From Hyphomicrobiaceae bacterium (GTDB lineage: Bacteria > Pseudomonadota > Alphaproteobacteria > Rhizobiales > Devosiaceae): a stretch of 64,000 bases of DNA. Shown in pieces: positions 23,833 to 32,595 of this stretch. Each line of letters opens with the position of its first letter. The stretch's first letter is position 1. The notes under the pieces were generated by a model. That model did no database searches. It was not told where the DNA came from and was given only the letters and a program-made list of their open reading frames with translations. Where the stretch lies: positions 1 to 64,000 of the forward strand of contig JACKJG010000003.1 in assembly GCA_020638065.1 (NCBI GenBank), read 5' to 3'. A program made the translations under genes and the position numbers.

Positions 23833-25074
23833 ATGAACCCTTATTCGCTGATCGGTTACGACCTGTTTGAATCGACACGCCTCGCCAACAAATGGCTCGG
23901 TGCGACGGCACGGGCATTTTGGGGCAATCCTGTTTTCGGAATGTCCGCGCATCCCATGCCTGCAACTTTCGCCGCCTGGGGCGAAGTCAGTGAGCGAGCT
24001 TTCGATCGCATGGCCACCAAGCCCGACTGGGGCATTGATGCTGTCGTGCGCAACGGCAAGGATTATCTGGTCAATATCGAGACCATTGTCGACCAGCCCT
24101 TTGGCCGACTGATCAAGTTCAAGGTCTCCGATGAACCTGATCCGAAACGGCCGAACATCCTTCTGGTCGCGCCCATGTCGGGCCATTATGCAACCCTTTT
24201 GCGCAATACGGTGACCAGCCTTCTGCCCGACGCGGAAGTCTATATCACCGAGTGGAAGAATGCCCGTGACGTGCCGGTTTCCGCCGGGTCATTCGATATC
24301 GAGGATTTCACCAGGCACCTTATCGAATTCCTGCGCGCGCTTGGGCCGAATGTGCACGTCATGGCGGTCTGCCAGCCAGCGCCTCTGGCCATGGCCGCGA
24401 CGGCATGGCTGTCGCAACACGAGCCGGAAAACCTGCCACGCTCGATGACGCTGGTCGGCGGTCCGGTCGATCCGGATGCCAACCCCAGCCAGGTGACCGA
24501 TTTCGGCGCCAAGACCACCATGGGTCAGCTGGAACACTCCGTGATCCAGACCGTCGGCGCCAACTATGCCGGGGTCGGACGCCGCGTCTATCCGGGCAAT
24601 GTGCAATTGACCTCGTTCATCATGATGAACTGGCAAACCCACGCCGCCGCCTTTGCCAACCAGATTGCCGCCACCGCGCGCAAGGAAGCGCACGATTTCG
24701 ACCGGCACAACGTCTTCTACGATGAATACCTGGCGGTCATGGACATGCCGGCGGAATTCTACCTCTCGACTGTGCACCGCATTTTCAAGAAGCGCGAAAT
24801 TGCCACCAACAGCTTCACGCTCGATGGTGAGCATGTGGACCTCGAAAAGATCACCGACCTGCCGGTCAAGGTAATCGAGGGTGGGCGAGATGACATTTCG
24901 TCACCCGGACAATGCGCTGCGGCATTGCGGCTGCTCTGCGGTGTCCCGGAAGAAAAAAAGGCCTATCATCTCGAACCGGATGCTGGCCATTACGGCATTT
25001 TCAGCGGCCGTGCCTGGCACCAGAACATCCGGCCGGTTTTCCTCAATTTCGTGCGGCAGCACTCCAGAAACTAG
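23833..25074 (+). CDS. phaZ: Intracellular PHB depolymerase PhaZ
   Basis: 413 residues. Mobilises stored polyhydroxybutyrate inside the cell. Start MNPYSLIGYDLFE at 23833 with AAGGA upstream; a 10-residue extension is unlikely. The PHB-depolymerase C-terminal family is recognised by ILLVAPMSGHYATLLRNTV, catalytic Cys in HVMAVCQPAPLAM (instead of a Ser lipase box), GGPVDPDANPSQVTDF, and the terminal DAGHYGIFSGRAWHQNI with the active-site His. It is divergent from phaC and followed by phaB. Confidence 0.95.
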   Translation: MNPYSLIGYDLFESTRLANKWLGATARAFWGNPVFGMSAHPMPATFAAWGEVSERAFDRMATKPDWGIDAVVRNGKDYLVNIETIVDQPFGRLIKFKVSDEPDPKRPNILLVAPMSGHYATLLRNTVTSLLPDAEVYITEWKNARDVPVSAGSFDIEDFTRHLIEFLRALGPNVHVMAVCQPAPLAMAATAWLSQHEPENLPRSMTLVGGPVDPDANPSQVTDFGAKTTMGQLEHSVIQTVGANYAGVGRRVYPGNVQLTSFIMMNWQTHAAAFANQIAATARKEAHDFDRHNVFYDEYLAVMDMPAEFYLSTVHRIFKKREIATNSFTLDGEHVDLEKITDLPVKVIEGGRDDISSPGQCAAALRLLCGVPEEKKAYHLEPDAGHYGIFSGRAWHQNIRPVFLNFVRQHSRN

Positions 25075-25195
25075 GTTGAAGCGAGACCCGTTGTTGGCAG
25101 AGATTGCGAGTAGGGATCGTCACGAGCGATATTAGCTAGAAAAGCGCCGACAAAAACAATAGATGGCCTTTTCGAAATCAGGGGGGAGGAAGACC

Positions 25196-25921
25196 ATGCC
25201 ACGTCACACGGCAATCGTGACCGGTGGAACGCGCGGAATCGGCCGGGGTATCTGTGAGGTGCTCAAAGCCGAGGGCTACACTGTCATCGCCGGCTATAGC
25301 GGCAACGAAGAGGCGGCGGCCACCTTCGCCCGGGAAACGGGTCTTCCGGTGAAAAAGTGGGACGTGGCCGATTTCCAGGCCTGTCAGGATGTGGTGGCCG
25401 AAGTCGAAGCCGAATACGGACCAGTCACCGTCCTCATCAACAATGCCGGCATTACCCGCGACGCGACGTTGAAAAAACTGTCCTATGAAAACTGGATGGC
25501 CGTCATCCAGACCAATCTGACCTCCGTGTTCAACATGACCAAGGCGGTCTGGGACAGTATGGTCGCCGAGAACTTTGGCCGCATCGTCAACATTTCGTCG
25601 ATCAACGGGCAGGCCGGGCAATATGGTCAGGTCAATTATTGTGCCGCCAAGGCCGGTGTGATCGGCATGACCAAGGCACTGGCACTGGAAGGTGCGCGCT
25701 ACAACATCACCGCCAACACAGTCGCGCCCGGCTATGTCGCGACCGACATGGTGGCCGCGGTTCCCGAGCGCGTTCTGGAAAAGATCGTCGCCACCGTTCC
25801 GGTCGGACGCCTTGGCGATCCGGACGAAATCGCCCGCGCGGTGTTTTTTCTGGTGCGCGACGACACCAACTTTGTGACCGGCTCCACTATTTCGATCAAC
25901 GGTGGCCAGCACATGTATTAG
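25196..25921 (+). CDS. phaB: Acetoacetyl-CoA reductase PhaB
   Basis: 241 residues. NADPH-dependent SDR that makes (R)-3-hydroxybutyryl-CoA for PhaC. The start MPRHTAIVTGGTRGIG at 25196 follows GGGGGGAGGAAG; an upstream ATG at 25163 is less likely. TGGTRGIGRGI, NNAGITRD, catalytic Tyr-x3-Lys in YCAAK and NTVAPGYVATDMV fit PhaB/FabG; the pha neighbourhood favours PhaB. The thiolase phaA is not in this window. Confidence 0.9.
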   Translation: MPRHTAIVTGGTRGIGRGICEVLKAEGYTVIAGYSGNEEAAATFARETGLPVKKWDVADFQACQDVVAEVEAEYGPVTVLINNAGITRDATLKKLSYENWMAVIQTNLTSVFNMTKAVWDSMVAENFGRIVNISSINGQAGQYGQVNYCAAKAGVIGMTKALALEGARYNITANTVAPGYVATDMVAAVPERVLEKIVATVPVGRLGDPDEIARAVFFLVRDDTNFVTGSTISINGGQHMY

Positions 25922-25954
25922 GGCAGGTGCCCTATTTGGCCGGCCCGCGAACAC

Positions 25955-26575
25955 CTACGGCATGAATGGAGCGTAACCCGGGGCGCCGCGATAGGTGTTG
26001 GTGCCCCATCCGAACGGGTTGAAGTTGTTGAACGTGTTCATGGCCGGACCGAAGCTCTGATCGATATTGGCCGCTGAGCGCTGAATCATCACCATAGTAT
26101 TGGCCATATTGTTCATGGTCGCATCGACATTGGTGATGTGGCCGTTCATCGACGCCATTTGTCCGTGCATCGCCGTCAACGTCTGACCCATCCCGGAAAT
26201 GGTCGAATTCATGCTGCCCATGTTTGCGTTCATCACCGTCATGGTTTCACCCATGGCGAGCATCGTCTTGTTCATGGTCAGCATGGTTTCGTTCATGGTC
26301 GACATGGTGGTGATCATCACCCGCATCTCGGCCTGCATCTCGCTGGCCTGCTCGGTCATCCGGTGCGCGTCGTTGGTCAGCTGAAAAATCAGATAGAAAC
26401 CGTAGATCGCCAGAATGATGAAACTGACCATGCCGGTATAGGCCACGATGCGCACGGTGCGCACCGCGTCCACGGCATGTTCGAGATAATAGGCATAGGC
26501 CGGATTGAGCCCGGCCGGACGCCCGGATTCAGGTGTGGAAGCGGTGGCTTGTTCGTTTTTGTCGTTATTGCTCAT
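25955..26575 (-). CDS. Membrane-anchored methionine-core coiled-coil protein
   Basis: 206 residues, unknown family. Start MSNNDKNEQAT at 26575 with GGAAGACGAG upstream. Residues 1-38 are polar, 41-66 form one transmembrane helix, and 80-164 are an unbroken heptad coiled coil. Its a/d core positions (80, 84, 87, 91, 94, 98, 101 ... 164) are Met in 20 of 25 cases, the rest Ile, Leu or Val. The C-terminus (FNNFNPFGWGTNTYRGAPGY) is Gly/Asn/aromatic-rich like the neighbouring secreted proteins. Probable topology puts the coil outside the cytoplasm. Last gene of the minus-strand operon that starts at 34294. Met cores suggest soft-metal or sulfur contact, which is inference. Confidence 0.82.
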   Translation of the reverse strand: MSNNDKNEQATASTPESGRPAGLNPAYAYYLEHAVDAVRTVRIVAYTGMVSFIILAIYGFYLIFQLTNDAHRMTEQASEMQAEMRVMITTMSTMNETMLTMNKTMLAMGETMTVMNANMGSMNSTISGMGQTLTAMHGQMASMNGHITNVDATMNNMANTMVMIQRSAANIDQSFGPAMNTFNNFNPFGWGTNTYRGAPGYAPFMP

Positions 26576-26645
26576 CTCGTCTTCCAACTCGCGCCGCCCG
26601 TACATCTGGTGCGGCGTTGGCAAATCTCTTGTCGCCTGGTTCAGA

Positions 26646-27218
26646 TCACCAGAAGCTGAACGGGTTCCCGAAACTGCTCCAGGGCGAACCACCCCACGGA
26701 GAACCGCCCCAAGGCGAACCACCCCACGGCGAACCGCCATATGGGCTCGACCAGCTGTTCCACGGGCTGAAAAGACCGTTGCCCAATCCATTGCCCCAGC
26801 CGGTCAGGTCGGCGTTGAAGCTGAGATTTCCGTTGCCAAGACCGCGCCCCCAGCCATTTGCCCAGGGTGACGTGCCCCAACCCGGATAGCCAAGACCGGG
26901 ATAAAGCAGGCCAGGATAGGTCATGCCCGGATATGATCCGACGCCGGGATAGCCCAGGCCGGTCAGACCGTAGGGCGAATATCCGCCATAGCCGAGGCCC
27001 GGATACCCCCCAAGGCCGGGGTAGGATCCAAGACCCGGATAGGATCCAAGACCCGGATAGCCAAGCCCGGACATTCCATAGGGTGAATAGCCGCCATATC
27101 CGAGGCCCGGATAGGAGCCAAGGCCGGGATAACCCAGAACCTGCGCCTCCGCCGGTCCCGTAACGGCCAGAACCAATGCGGTGGCCGCGCTTGCCACCAA
27201 TGCCTTGATCGCCTTCAT
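26646..27218 (-). CDS. Secreted Gly/Tyr/Pro/Trp repeat protein, sulfur-globule-like
   Basis: 190 residues. Signal peptide (MKAIKALVASAATALVLAVT, cleaved after AEA). Then tandem YPGLG, GSYPGLG and GYGGYSPYG units (about 28-110), a short block NGNLSFNADLTGWGNGLGNG, and four copies of SPWGG before the end FGNPFSFW. Regularly spaced Gly and Tyr and a block like NxSFNxxxxGWG resemble the sulfur-globule envelope proteins of purple sulfur bacteria. I cannot prove homology. A structural, self-assembling role in the periplasm or outside is likely. It sits between hairpin 27270-27297 and the Met-core protein gene. Confidence 0.78.
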   Translation of the reverse strand: MKAIKALVASAATALVLAVTGPAEAQVLGYPGLGSYPGLGYGGYSPYGMSGLGYPGLGSYPGLGSYPGLGGYPGLGYGGYSPYGLTGLGYPGVGSYPGMTYPGLLYPGLGYPGWGTSPWANGWGRGLGNGNLSFNADLTGWGNGLGNGLFSPWNSWSSPYGGSPWGGSPWGGSPWGGSPWSSFGNPFSFW

Positions 27219-27269
27219 TTCTGTCTCCTCACCAATCCAAATGGTGCCACTTTGCCGCGCAGGGCGGAT

Positions 27270-27297
27270 CTGATGCGGACCCGGAGGCCCGCATCAG
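27270..27297 (-). other. Intercistronic hairpin
   Basis: CTGATGCGG (27270-27278) pairs with CCGCATCAG (27289-27297) around 10 bases. No T-run follows on the transcribed minus strand, so it is more likely an mRNA-processing or stability element between two small secreted-protein genes. Confidence 0.6.
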
Positions 27298-27313
27298 TTT
27301 TGCTGTTCTGGTT

Positions 27314-27862
27314 TTACCAGCGCCAGGGGGACCAGCCGTTGCCCCAACCAGGACCCCAGCCGTTGTTGTACCCGTTGTTGCCCCAGCCATTGCCATAGGT
27401 GCTGGCATCTCCGCCGAAGCTGAAGTTGCCGCTCATGTTGCCGCGGCCGGTACCATTGCCGTAGCCATAGCCGTTGCCATTGCCGTAGCCATTGTAATAG
27501 CCCGGATAGCCGCCATAGCCGTAGCCCGGATAGCCGTAGCCGTAGTTCGGACCGTAACCATAGCCCGGACCATAGCCGTAGCCCGGCGCATAGCCAGGAG
27601 CGTAGCCATAGCCTGCAGGCGGCTGAGCGTAGCCATAACCTGCGGGAGGCTGGGCGTAGCCGTAGCCTGCCGGAGGCTGGCCATAACCGTAGCCCGGAGC
27701 TGCCGGAGGAGCAGCGGTCCAACCCGGAGCCTGGCCCTGAACGGCCGGCTGGTTTGGATCTGCGGCCGGAGCTGGAGGCGTGGCTTGCTGCGCCAGGGCG
27801 GTGCCGGCAAACCCAGCCAGAACAGCGGCCAGAGCGATTGTCGTCAGTTTGCGCATTTTCAT
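27314..27862 (-). CDS. Secreted Gly/Tyr/Pro/Asn-rich protein, sulfur-globule-like
   Basis: 182 residues. Signal peptide MKMRKLTTIALAAVLAGFAG, cleaved after ALA. A Pro/Ala segment leads into four PPAGYGYAQ units, then PGYGYGPGYGYG-type repeats, and a C-terminal domain NMSGNFSFGGDASTYGNGWG ending WGNGWSPWRW. The combination of GYGY repeats and a G-N-F-S-F-G-G segment next to GNGWG is strongly reminiscent of sulfur-globule proteins. The start at 27862 has GGGAAG three bases upstream; a second ATG two codons on is possible. Third from last in the operon. Confidence 0.78.
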   Translation of the reverse strand: MKMRKLTTIALAAVLAGFAGTALAQQATPPAPAADPNQPAVQGQAPGWTAAPPAAPGYGYGQPPAGYGYAQPPAGYGYAQPPAGYGYAPGYAPGYGYGPGYGYGPNYGYGYPGYGYGGYPGYYNGYGNGNGYGYGNGTGRGNMSGNFSFGGDASTYGNGWGNNGYNNGWGPGWGNGWSPWRW

Positions 27863-27877
27863 GTGCTTCCCTGTTTG

Positions 27878-27903
27878 GGTCCCCATTTCATTAGGGTGGG
27901 ACC
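27878..27903 (-). other. Intercistronic hairpin
   Basis: GGTCCC (27878-27883) pairs with GGGACC (27898-27903) in the 47-bp gap between two secreted-protein genes. No T-run follows on the minus strand. Confidence 0.4.
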
Positions 27904-27909
27904 TGAGCC

Positions 27910-28401
27910 CTACCAGTTCGGTGGGAAGGCGCCGGAGCGCACCCGCCACCAGTTCCACGTTTGTGCATTGGTCCAGCCGGAAAGCGGCGTGCTCCAGGGC
28001 ACAAACATGAATTGCGTTTGCAGACCCCACGGGTTGAACGGATCGGTGCCCGCATTGGTCTGCACGTATGATTGTGTGTTCAGCCTGCCGCTCGGGACGC
28101 CGCCCTGCGGCGAAATCGGCAGATAGGGCATGGCATTCTCCCAGCCGATGCCACCGTAATTGCTGGCGGGGTCTTCCATCATCGATGGTGGCATGCCGCG
28201 CGCCGTAGCTCCGTAGGTGATCGGCACGCAGCCATCACAAACGACCTGGCCGGGGGTCGAGGCATAGGGCCCAGCCGGATAGGTATATTGCGGCGCGTGC
28301 CCGTTGGCCTGAGCGAGATCGCCGTAGGTGGCCGCCTGGACGGGCGCCGTCATGCAGAGCGCGGCAACCGCAGCTGCTCCCCTATGTAAGTGCTTTGTCA
28401 T
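27910..28401 (-). CDS. Small secreted Trp/Pro-rich protein, unknown family
   Basis: 163 residues. Signal peptide (about 1-23, ending VQA), a CDGC pair at about residues 55-58 that could form a disulfide or metal site, and a C-terminal part rich in aromatic residues (DPFNPWGLQTQFMFVPW, TWNWWRVRSG). Its start codon overlaps the RND stop (TGATG), with AGGAGG seven bases upstream inside the RND gene, so the two are translationally coupled. It shares the NPWG/PW flavour of the following two secreted proteins. No function can be assigned from sequence. Confidence 0.78.
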   Translation of the reverse strand: MTKHLHRGAAAVAALCMTAPVQAATYGDLAQANGHAPQYTYPAGPYASTPGQVVCDGCVPITYGATARGMPPSMMEDPASNYGGIGWENAMPYLPISPQGGVPSGRLNTQSYVQTNAGTDPFNPWGLQTQFMFVPWSTPLSGWTNAQTWNWWRVRSGAFPPNW

Positions 28402-31400
28402 CAGCGATCCTCCTCCTGGTTCGTCGTTCCGCCTGGCTGCGTCCCGGCGATATCGGCGTTGAGCGTGGCCAGTTCCGCACTGGCGCGTTGGGTCGCGGCC
28501 GCAATTTGCCGCAGCGCTTCTTCCAGCCCCTCGGCTCGAACGCGCAGAGCCTCGGCATTGGCCTGATCCACCTCGGCCTGTGTCGGCTCGTTGCGCGTCC
28601 GGCTGCTGGCCGTGCGGCGTCTGGGTGCGGTCGTGCTCTTGCGCCGTGTGGGACTTGCGGCCTTGCGTTTCGACGTGGCGCGGGCGCGCCTCGGTTTCTT
28701 TGTTTCGGCTGGCTCGGACGTGGCGTCGCTGGCATCCGACCTGACCTCGTCGCTGTCCGTGCGTTCGCTCCGGCGCAACAATCGGGCAGGGCGTCCCGTC
28801 TCAAGGGCTTGCGCTGGCGGCGGGGCGTCCTCTTGCGGCGCATCGGCTACCGGCTCCGCGGCCTGTTCGCCTTTCTTGAGCAGGCGTGGTGGGCGGCCGC
28901 CCTGTTGTGTGGGGTCCGGAACGGCGGCCGGCACGTCAGCAATAGCCGCATCTTCCTCGCTCTTTTTGAGCAACCGCGGCGGGCGTCCCGTCGTCTGTGG
29001 CGGCGGCATTGTCTGCGCAACCGAAGCCACTTGTTCGACGTGCGGGGTTTCTTCCTGTTCCGCCTTTTTCACCAGGCGTGGCGGCCGGCCGCCAATCGGC
29101 GGTGTCGGGTTGGAAACGTCACTGGCCGATTGATCGGTCGGTGATGCGCTGGCGTCTTCGCTCTTCTTCACGAGCCGCGCCGGACGTGCACTAACAGGTT
29201 GCACACCGCCACTGACAGGTGGTTGGCCGCCCGCGATGGGACCTTGAGGCCCTGCGCCGCCGCCCGAGCCCGGCCCACCATCCGGATCCGGTTCTCCGTC
29301 CGGACGCGGCCCGCCGCCGTCCTTGGCGGCCTGAGCCAAAAACACCTTGCGTACCGAAATGCAGCCCAGTGGAATGACGACGAGGGTCAGGAACGTCGAG
29401 ACCAGCGACCCGAACAGAAGCGAAACCGCCATGCCCTGGAAAATCGGATCCGAGAGCAAGACCATCGACCCGATGATCAGCGCCAGGGCAGTAATCAGGA
29501 TCGGGCGTAGCCTGACGCGGCCAGCCAGAACGATTGCTGAGGGCACATCCATACCTTCATGCACGCGTGATCGCGCGAATTCCACCAAAAGGATCGAGTT
29601 GCGTACGATGATACCGGCAAGCGCGATGAACCCGATCATGGACGTCGCGGTGAAGTCAGCGCCTAAAAGCCAATGGCCCGGCACGATGCCAATCAGCGTC
29701 AGCGGAATGGGCGCCATGACGACGAGCGGCAAAAGGAAGCCACGGAACTCGGCCACGACCAGAATGTAGATGAGTACCAGCGCAGCCATGAACGCGATGC
29801 CCATGTCACGGAAGGTGACGTAGGTGACCTCCCACTCGCCATCCCACTTGAAGCCGGAGCGATTGGTTTCAGCGGGACGGGTGAAATAGTTGCCGCGCAT
29901 GGTGACGCCGTCCGGGGTCACGTAATCCTGCAGGGCGCCGTCGACCTCAAGCATGCCGTAGAGCGGTGCGCCGAGGCGGCCCACAACATCGCCAGTCACA
30001 TATTCAAGCGGCCTGAGATCCTTGTGATAGATCGGCTGGTCGACCGGGCGGTTGACGAACTGCCCCAGTTCGCCGAGCGGCACCATCGTTCCGTTCGCTG
30101 CCCGGATCGGCAGGACCTGAAGGTTGCCGAGATTGACGCGCGTCGCCAAAGGCGCCTGCAGTACGATCGACGTCTGTTCCAGGTTGTGATCGCTCTTCAG
30201 GGCGCCAACGGCATATCCGCCGGCGGCCATGGCGATCTCGCGATTGATGTCGCTGACCGAGACGCCGAACATCGAGGCGCGCTGCTGGTCGATCACGAAT
30301 TGCACCTCGTCATGCGGCGCTTCCATGAACGTGTTCACGTCAGCAATGTCGGGGGTCTTTTCGAGGATACTCATCACCTTGGTGGCCACGGTGCGCCGCA
30401 CCTCGGCGGTCGGCCCGTAGAGTTCCACCACCATCGGCGCCAGCACCGGCGGTCCCGGCGGGGCTTCGGCAATGGTCAGCCGCGCGCCTTCTGCCTGCGC
30501 AATCGGTGTGAGCAACGCCCGGACCTCGACGGCAATGTCGTGGCTCGAACGGGTGCGCTCGTGCTTTTCAAGCAACTGCACCGCGATGTCGCCCTGCCAG
30601 GGAAAGGCGCGTAGGAAATAGTGGCGGACCAGGCCGTTGAAGTTGAACGGACTGGCTGTGCCGACATAGGTCTGGAAGGCGGTGACTTCCTCGATGCTCT
30701 GCAATTTCTGCCCGAGCCGGCGCGCGAGGTTTTCGGTAACGAACAGATCGGTGCCCTCGGGCATGTCGATCACCACCTGCAGTTCCGACTTGTTGTCGAA
30801 CGGCAACATCTTGAACGGCACGGCCTTGACGAAGAACATCGCCATCGAGGCCAGTAGGGCAATGATGATCAGCCCCAACGTCAGGAAGCCGATGAATTTG
30901 GAATCAACGATCGGATTGATGATGTGCGAATACCAGCGCGCAATCGCGGCCGACTGGCGGTGCTCACGCTCCGCTGACCGTTCGATCACCGACATGGTTG
31001 GTTTGACCCGCGCCGCCAGCCACGGCACGAAAATGAATGCCGCGCCCAGCGAGAACACCATCGCCGCCGATGCAAGCACCGGAATGGGCAGCATGTAGGG
31101 GCCCATCATGTCGGAAACGAAACCCATTGGCAAAAGGGCCGCGACCACGGTCAGGGTGGCAAGAATGGTGGGATTGCCCACTTCGTCCACCGCCTCGACG
31201 ATCAACTTGTCGTCGGTGCGTTTGGCTTCCAGCCACCGCCGGTAAATGTTCTCGACGACCACAATGGCATCGTCGACCAGGATGCCAATGGCAAAAACCA
31301 GCGCGAACATCGACACGCGGTTGATGGTGAAGCCGAGCACATAGGCAACTGCCAGCGACATCAAGAGCACGGCCGGGATGGTGATCAGCACGATCAGCGC

Positions 31401-32576
31401 CGGTCGGATGCCCATCGTTACCAGCGCCAGAACGGTCACCAGTGCCGAGACCACGAACAGTTTGAAGATGAGCTCTGAGACCTTCTCGCGGGCCGTGTCG
31501 CCATAGTCGCGGGAGATCGTGATATCGACATTGGGTGGAATGACGGTGCCGCGCATCGAATCGAGCTCATGCACCAGCGATTCCGCAACGTCGACGCCGT
31601 TCGTACCCCGCTTCTTGGCGACCGCAACCGTCACCGCCGGCTTGGTGGCGAACTCGCCGTCCACATTCCGTTCGGTGTTGGAAACAATCGACTTGGTCTC
31701 GCTCACACCCTGGGCAACTGTCGCGATGTCTCTCAGGAAAATCGGCCGTCCATTGCGCACCGCGACCACGAGATCACCGACTTGCGCGGCGTTCTCCAGA
31801 AAGTCGCCGGTATAGATGTCGAACCAGCGATTGCCATCGACCAGGTAGCCGGTTGGCTGACGCGTATTGGCGGCGGCGATTGCCTGAGCGACCTGACTGA
31901 GGGTCAAACCCTGATTGGCCAGCTGGCTGGGATCGAGCTCGACCCGCACCTGCTCGTTGCTGCCGCCCACCACGAAAGCCTGCCCGGTGCTGTCGAGTGA
32001 CTTGAACCTCTGCGTTGCATCGAGACCAAGCTTTCTGAGCTGTGCACCATCGAGTTCGTCCGACGAGAACGTGACGGTGAGAACCGGCACATCATCAATG
32101 CTCTTCGGTTTGACCAGTGGCTGGCTGACCCCGCGCGGTATGAGATCGAGATGCGAATAGAGTTTGTCGTAGACCTTGACGAGCGATGGCTCCATCTGTT
32201 CGCCGACATCGAAGCGGATCGTCACCATCGACATGCCCGCTCGCGATTGCGAATAGACATGCTTGACCCCGGAAATCTCGGACATCAGCCGCTCGAGCGG
32301 CTCCGACACGAGGTTTGCGATTTCGCTGGCCGAGGCACCCGGGAAGGAGACGAAAACGTCGATCATCGGAACCGAGATCTGCGGGTCCTCTTCGCGAGGC
32401 GTCACGATCATGCCGAGCGTGCCGATCAGGAAGAAGGCGATCAGCAGAAGCGGCGTGAGTGGTGATTCCACGAACGCAGCCGCGACCCGCCCGGCAAATC
32501 CGAGACGGCCGGTGTGGCCGTTCGGCGTCGTGCCGGACGTTTCGCTTGGGCTATCTGTGCGTTCGGTGTCGCTCAT
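28401..32576 (-). CDS. RND-family transporter with a long repeat-bearing C-terminal tail
   Basis: 1391 residues; the RND core ends near residue 1079. Start MSDTERTDSPSETSG at 32576. The core has the HAE1-like order: TM1 followed by TPREEDPQISVPMIDVFVSF, a porter domain, the TM4 proton-relay Asp pair in FAIGILVDDAIVVVENIYRR, a second porter domain and TM7-12. The tail, expected in the cytoplasm, has a Gly/Pro/Asp linker, five GRPPRLLKKSE-type repeats about 30-35 residues apart (about 1128-1271), a Lys/Arg-rich histone-like patch (about 1292-1330) and a helical end. No comparable tail is known to me in RND pumps. Substrate unknown. Preceded by its adaptor; no outer-membrane factor is encoded nearby. 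Confidence 0.92.
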   Translation of the reverse strand: MSDTERTDSPSETSGTTPNGHTGRLGFAGRVAAAFVESPLTPLLLIAFFLIGTLGMIVTPREEDPQISVPMIDVFVSFPGASASEIANLVSEPLERLMSEISGVKHVYSQSRAGMSMVTIRFDVGEQMEPSLVKVYDKLYSHLDLIPRGVSQPLVKPKSIDDVPVLTVTFSSDELDGAQLRKLGLDATQRFKSLDSTGQAFVVGGSNEQVRVELDPSQLANQGLTLSQVAQAIAAANTRQPTGYLVDGNRWFDIYTGDFLENAAQVGDLVVAVRNGRPIFLRDIATVAQGVSETKSIVSNTERNVDGEFATKPAVTVAVAKKRGTNGVDVAESLVHELDSMRGTVIPPNVDITISRDYGDTAREKVSELIFKLFVVSALVTVLALVTMGIRPALIVLITIPAVLLMSLAVAYVLGFTINRVSMFALVFAIGILVDDAIVVVENIYRRWLEAKRTDDKLIVEAVDEVGNPTILATLTVVAALLPMGFVSDMMGPYMLPIPVLASAAMVFSLGAAFIFVPWLAARVKPTMSVIERSAEREHRQSAAIARWYSHIINPIVDSKFIGFLTLGLIIIALLASMAMFFVKAVPFKMLPFDNKSELQVVIDMPEGTDLFVTENLARRLGQKLQSIEEVTAFQTYVGTASPFNFNGLVRHYFLRAFPWQGDIAVQLLEKHERTRSSHDIAVEVRALLTPIAQAEGARLTIAEAPPGPPVLAPMVVELYGPTAEVRRTVATKVMSILEKTPDIADVNTFMEAPHDEVQFVIDQQRASMFGVSVSDINREIAMAAGGYAVGALKSDHNLEQTSIVLQAPLATRVNLGNLQVLPIRAANGTMVPLGELGQFVNRPVDQPIYHKDLRPLEYVTGDVVGRLGAPLYGMLEVDGALQDYVTPDGVTMRGNYFTRPAETNRSGFKWDGEWEVTYVTFRDMGIAFMAALVLIYILVVAEFRGFLLPLVVMAPIPLTLIGIVPGHWLLGADFTATSMIGFIALAGIIVRNSILLVEFARSRVHEGMDVPSAIVLAGRVRLRPILITALALIIGSMVLLSDPIFQGMAVSLLFGSLVSTFLTLVVIPLGCISVRKVFLAQAAKDGGGPRPDGEPDPDGGPGSGGGAGPQGPIAGGQPPVSGGVQPVSARPARLVKKSEDASASPTDQSASDVSNPTPPIGGRPPRLVKKAEQEETPHVEQVASVAQTMPPPQTTGRPPRLLKKSEEDAAIADVPAAVPDPTQQGGRPPRLLKKGEQAAEPVADAPQEDAPPPAQALETGRPARLLRRSERTDSDEVRSDASDATSEPAETKKPRRARATSKRKAASPTRRKSTTAPRRRTASSRTRNEPTQAEVDQANAEALRVRAEGLEEALRQIAAATQRASAELATLNADIAGTQPGGTTNQEEDR
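28766..29195 (-). repeat. Five coding repeats in the RND tail
   Basis: Copies at about 29163-29195, 29064-29098, 28962-28992, 28869-28902 and 28766-28800 encode ARPARLVKKSE, GRPPRLVKKAE, GRPPRLLKKSE, GRPPRLLKKGE and GRPARLLRRSE. The linkers between them are acidic, Pro/Ala-rich and not conserved, so the short basic motifs are what is selected. Confidence 0.85.
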
Positions 32577-32595
32577 GGCCTGTTGCCCGTCCGCC

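Noticed and set aside
26900..27720. Regular short repeats that look CRISPR-like at first glance
   Set aside because: Repeat units are multiples of three, stay in frame and encode Gly/Tyr/Pro tandem units of secreted proteins; there are no unique spacers of constant length.
28401..29340. Frameshift or run-on as the explanation of the RND tail
   Set aside because: The frame is continuous from the core, the five motifs are conserved at protein level, and the next gene's ribosome-binding site and TGATG overlap mark a natural gene end.
29673..30614. 313-residue plus-strand frame inside the RND gene
   Set aside because: Antisense of conserved RND core sequence.
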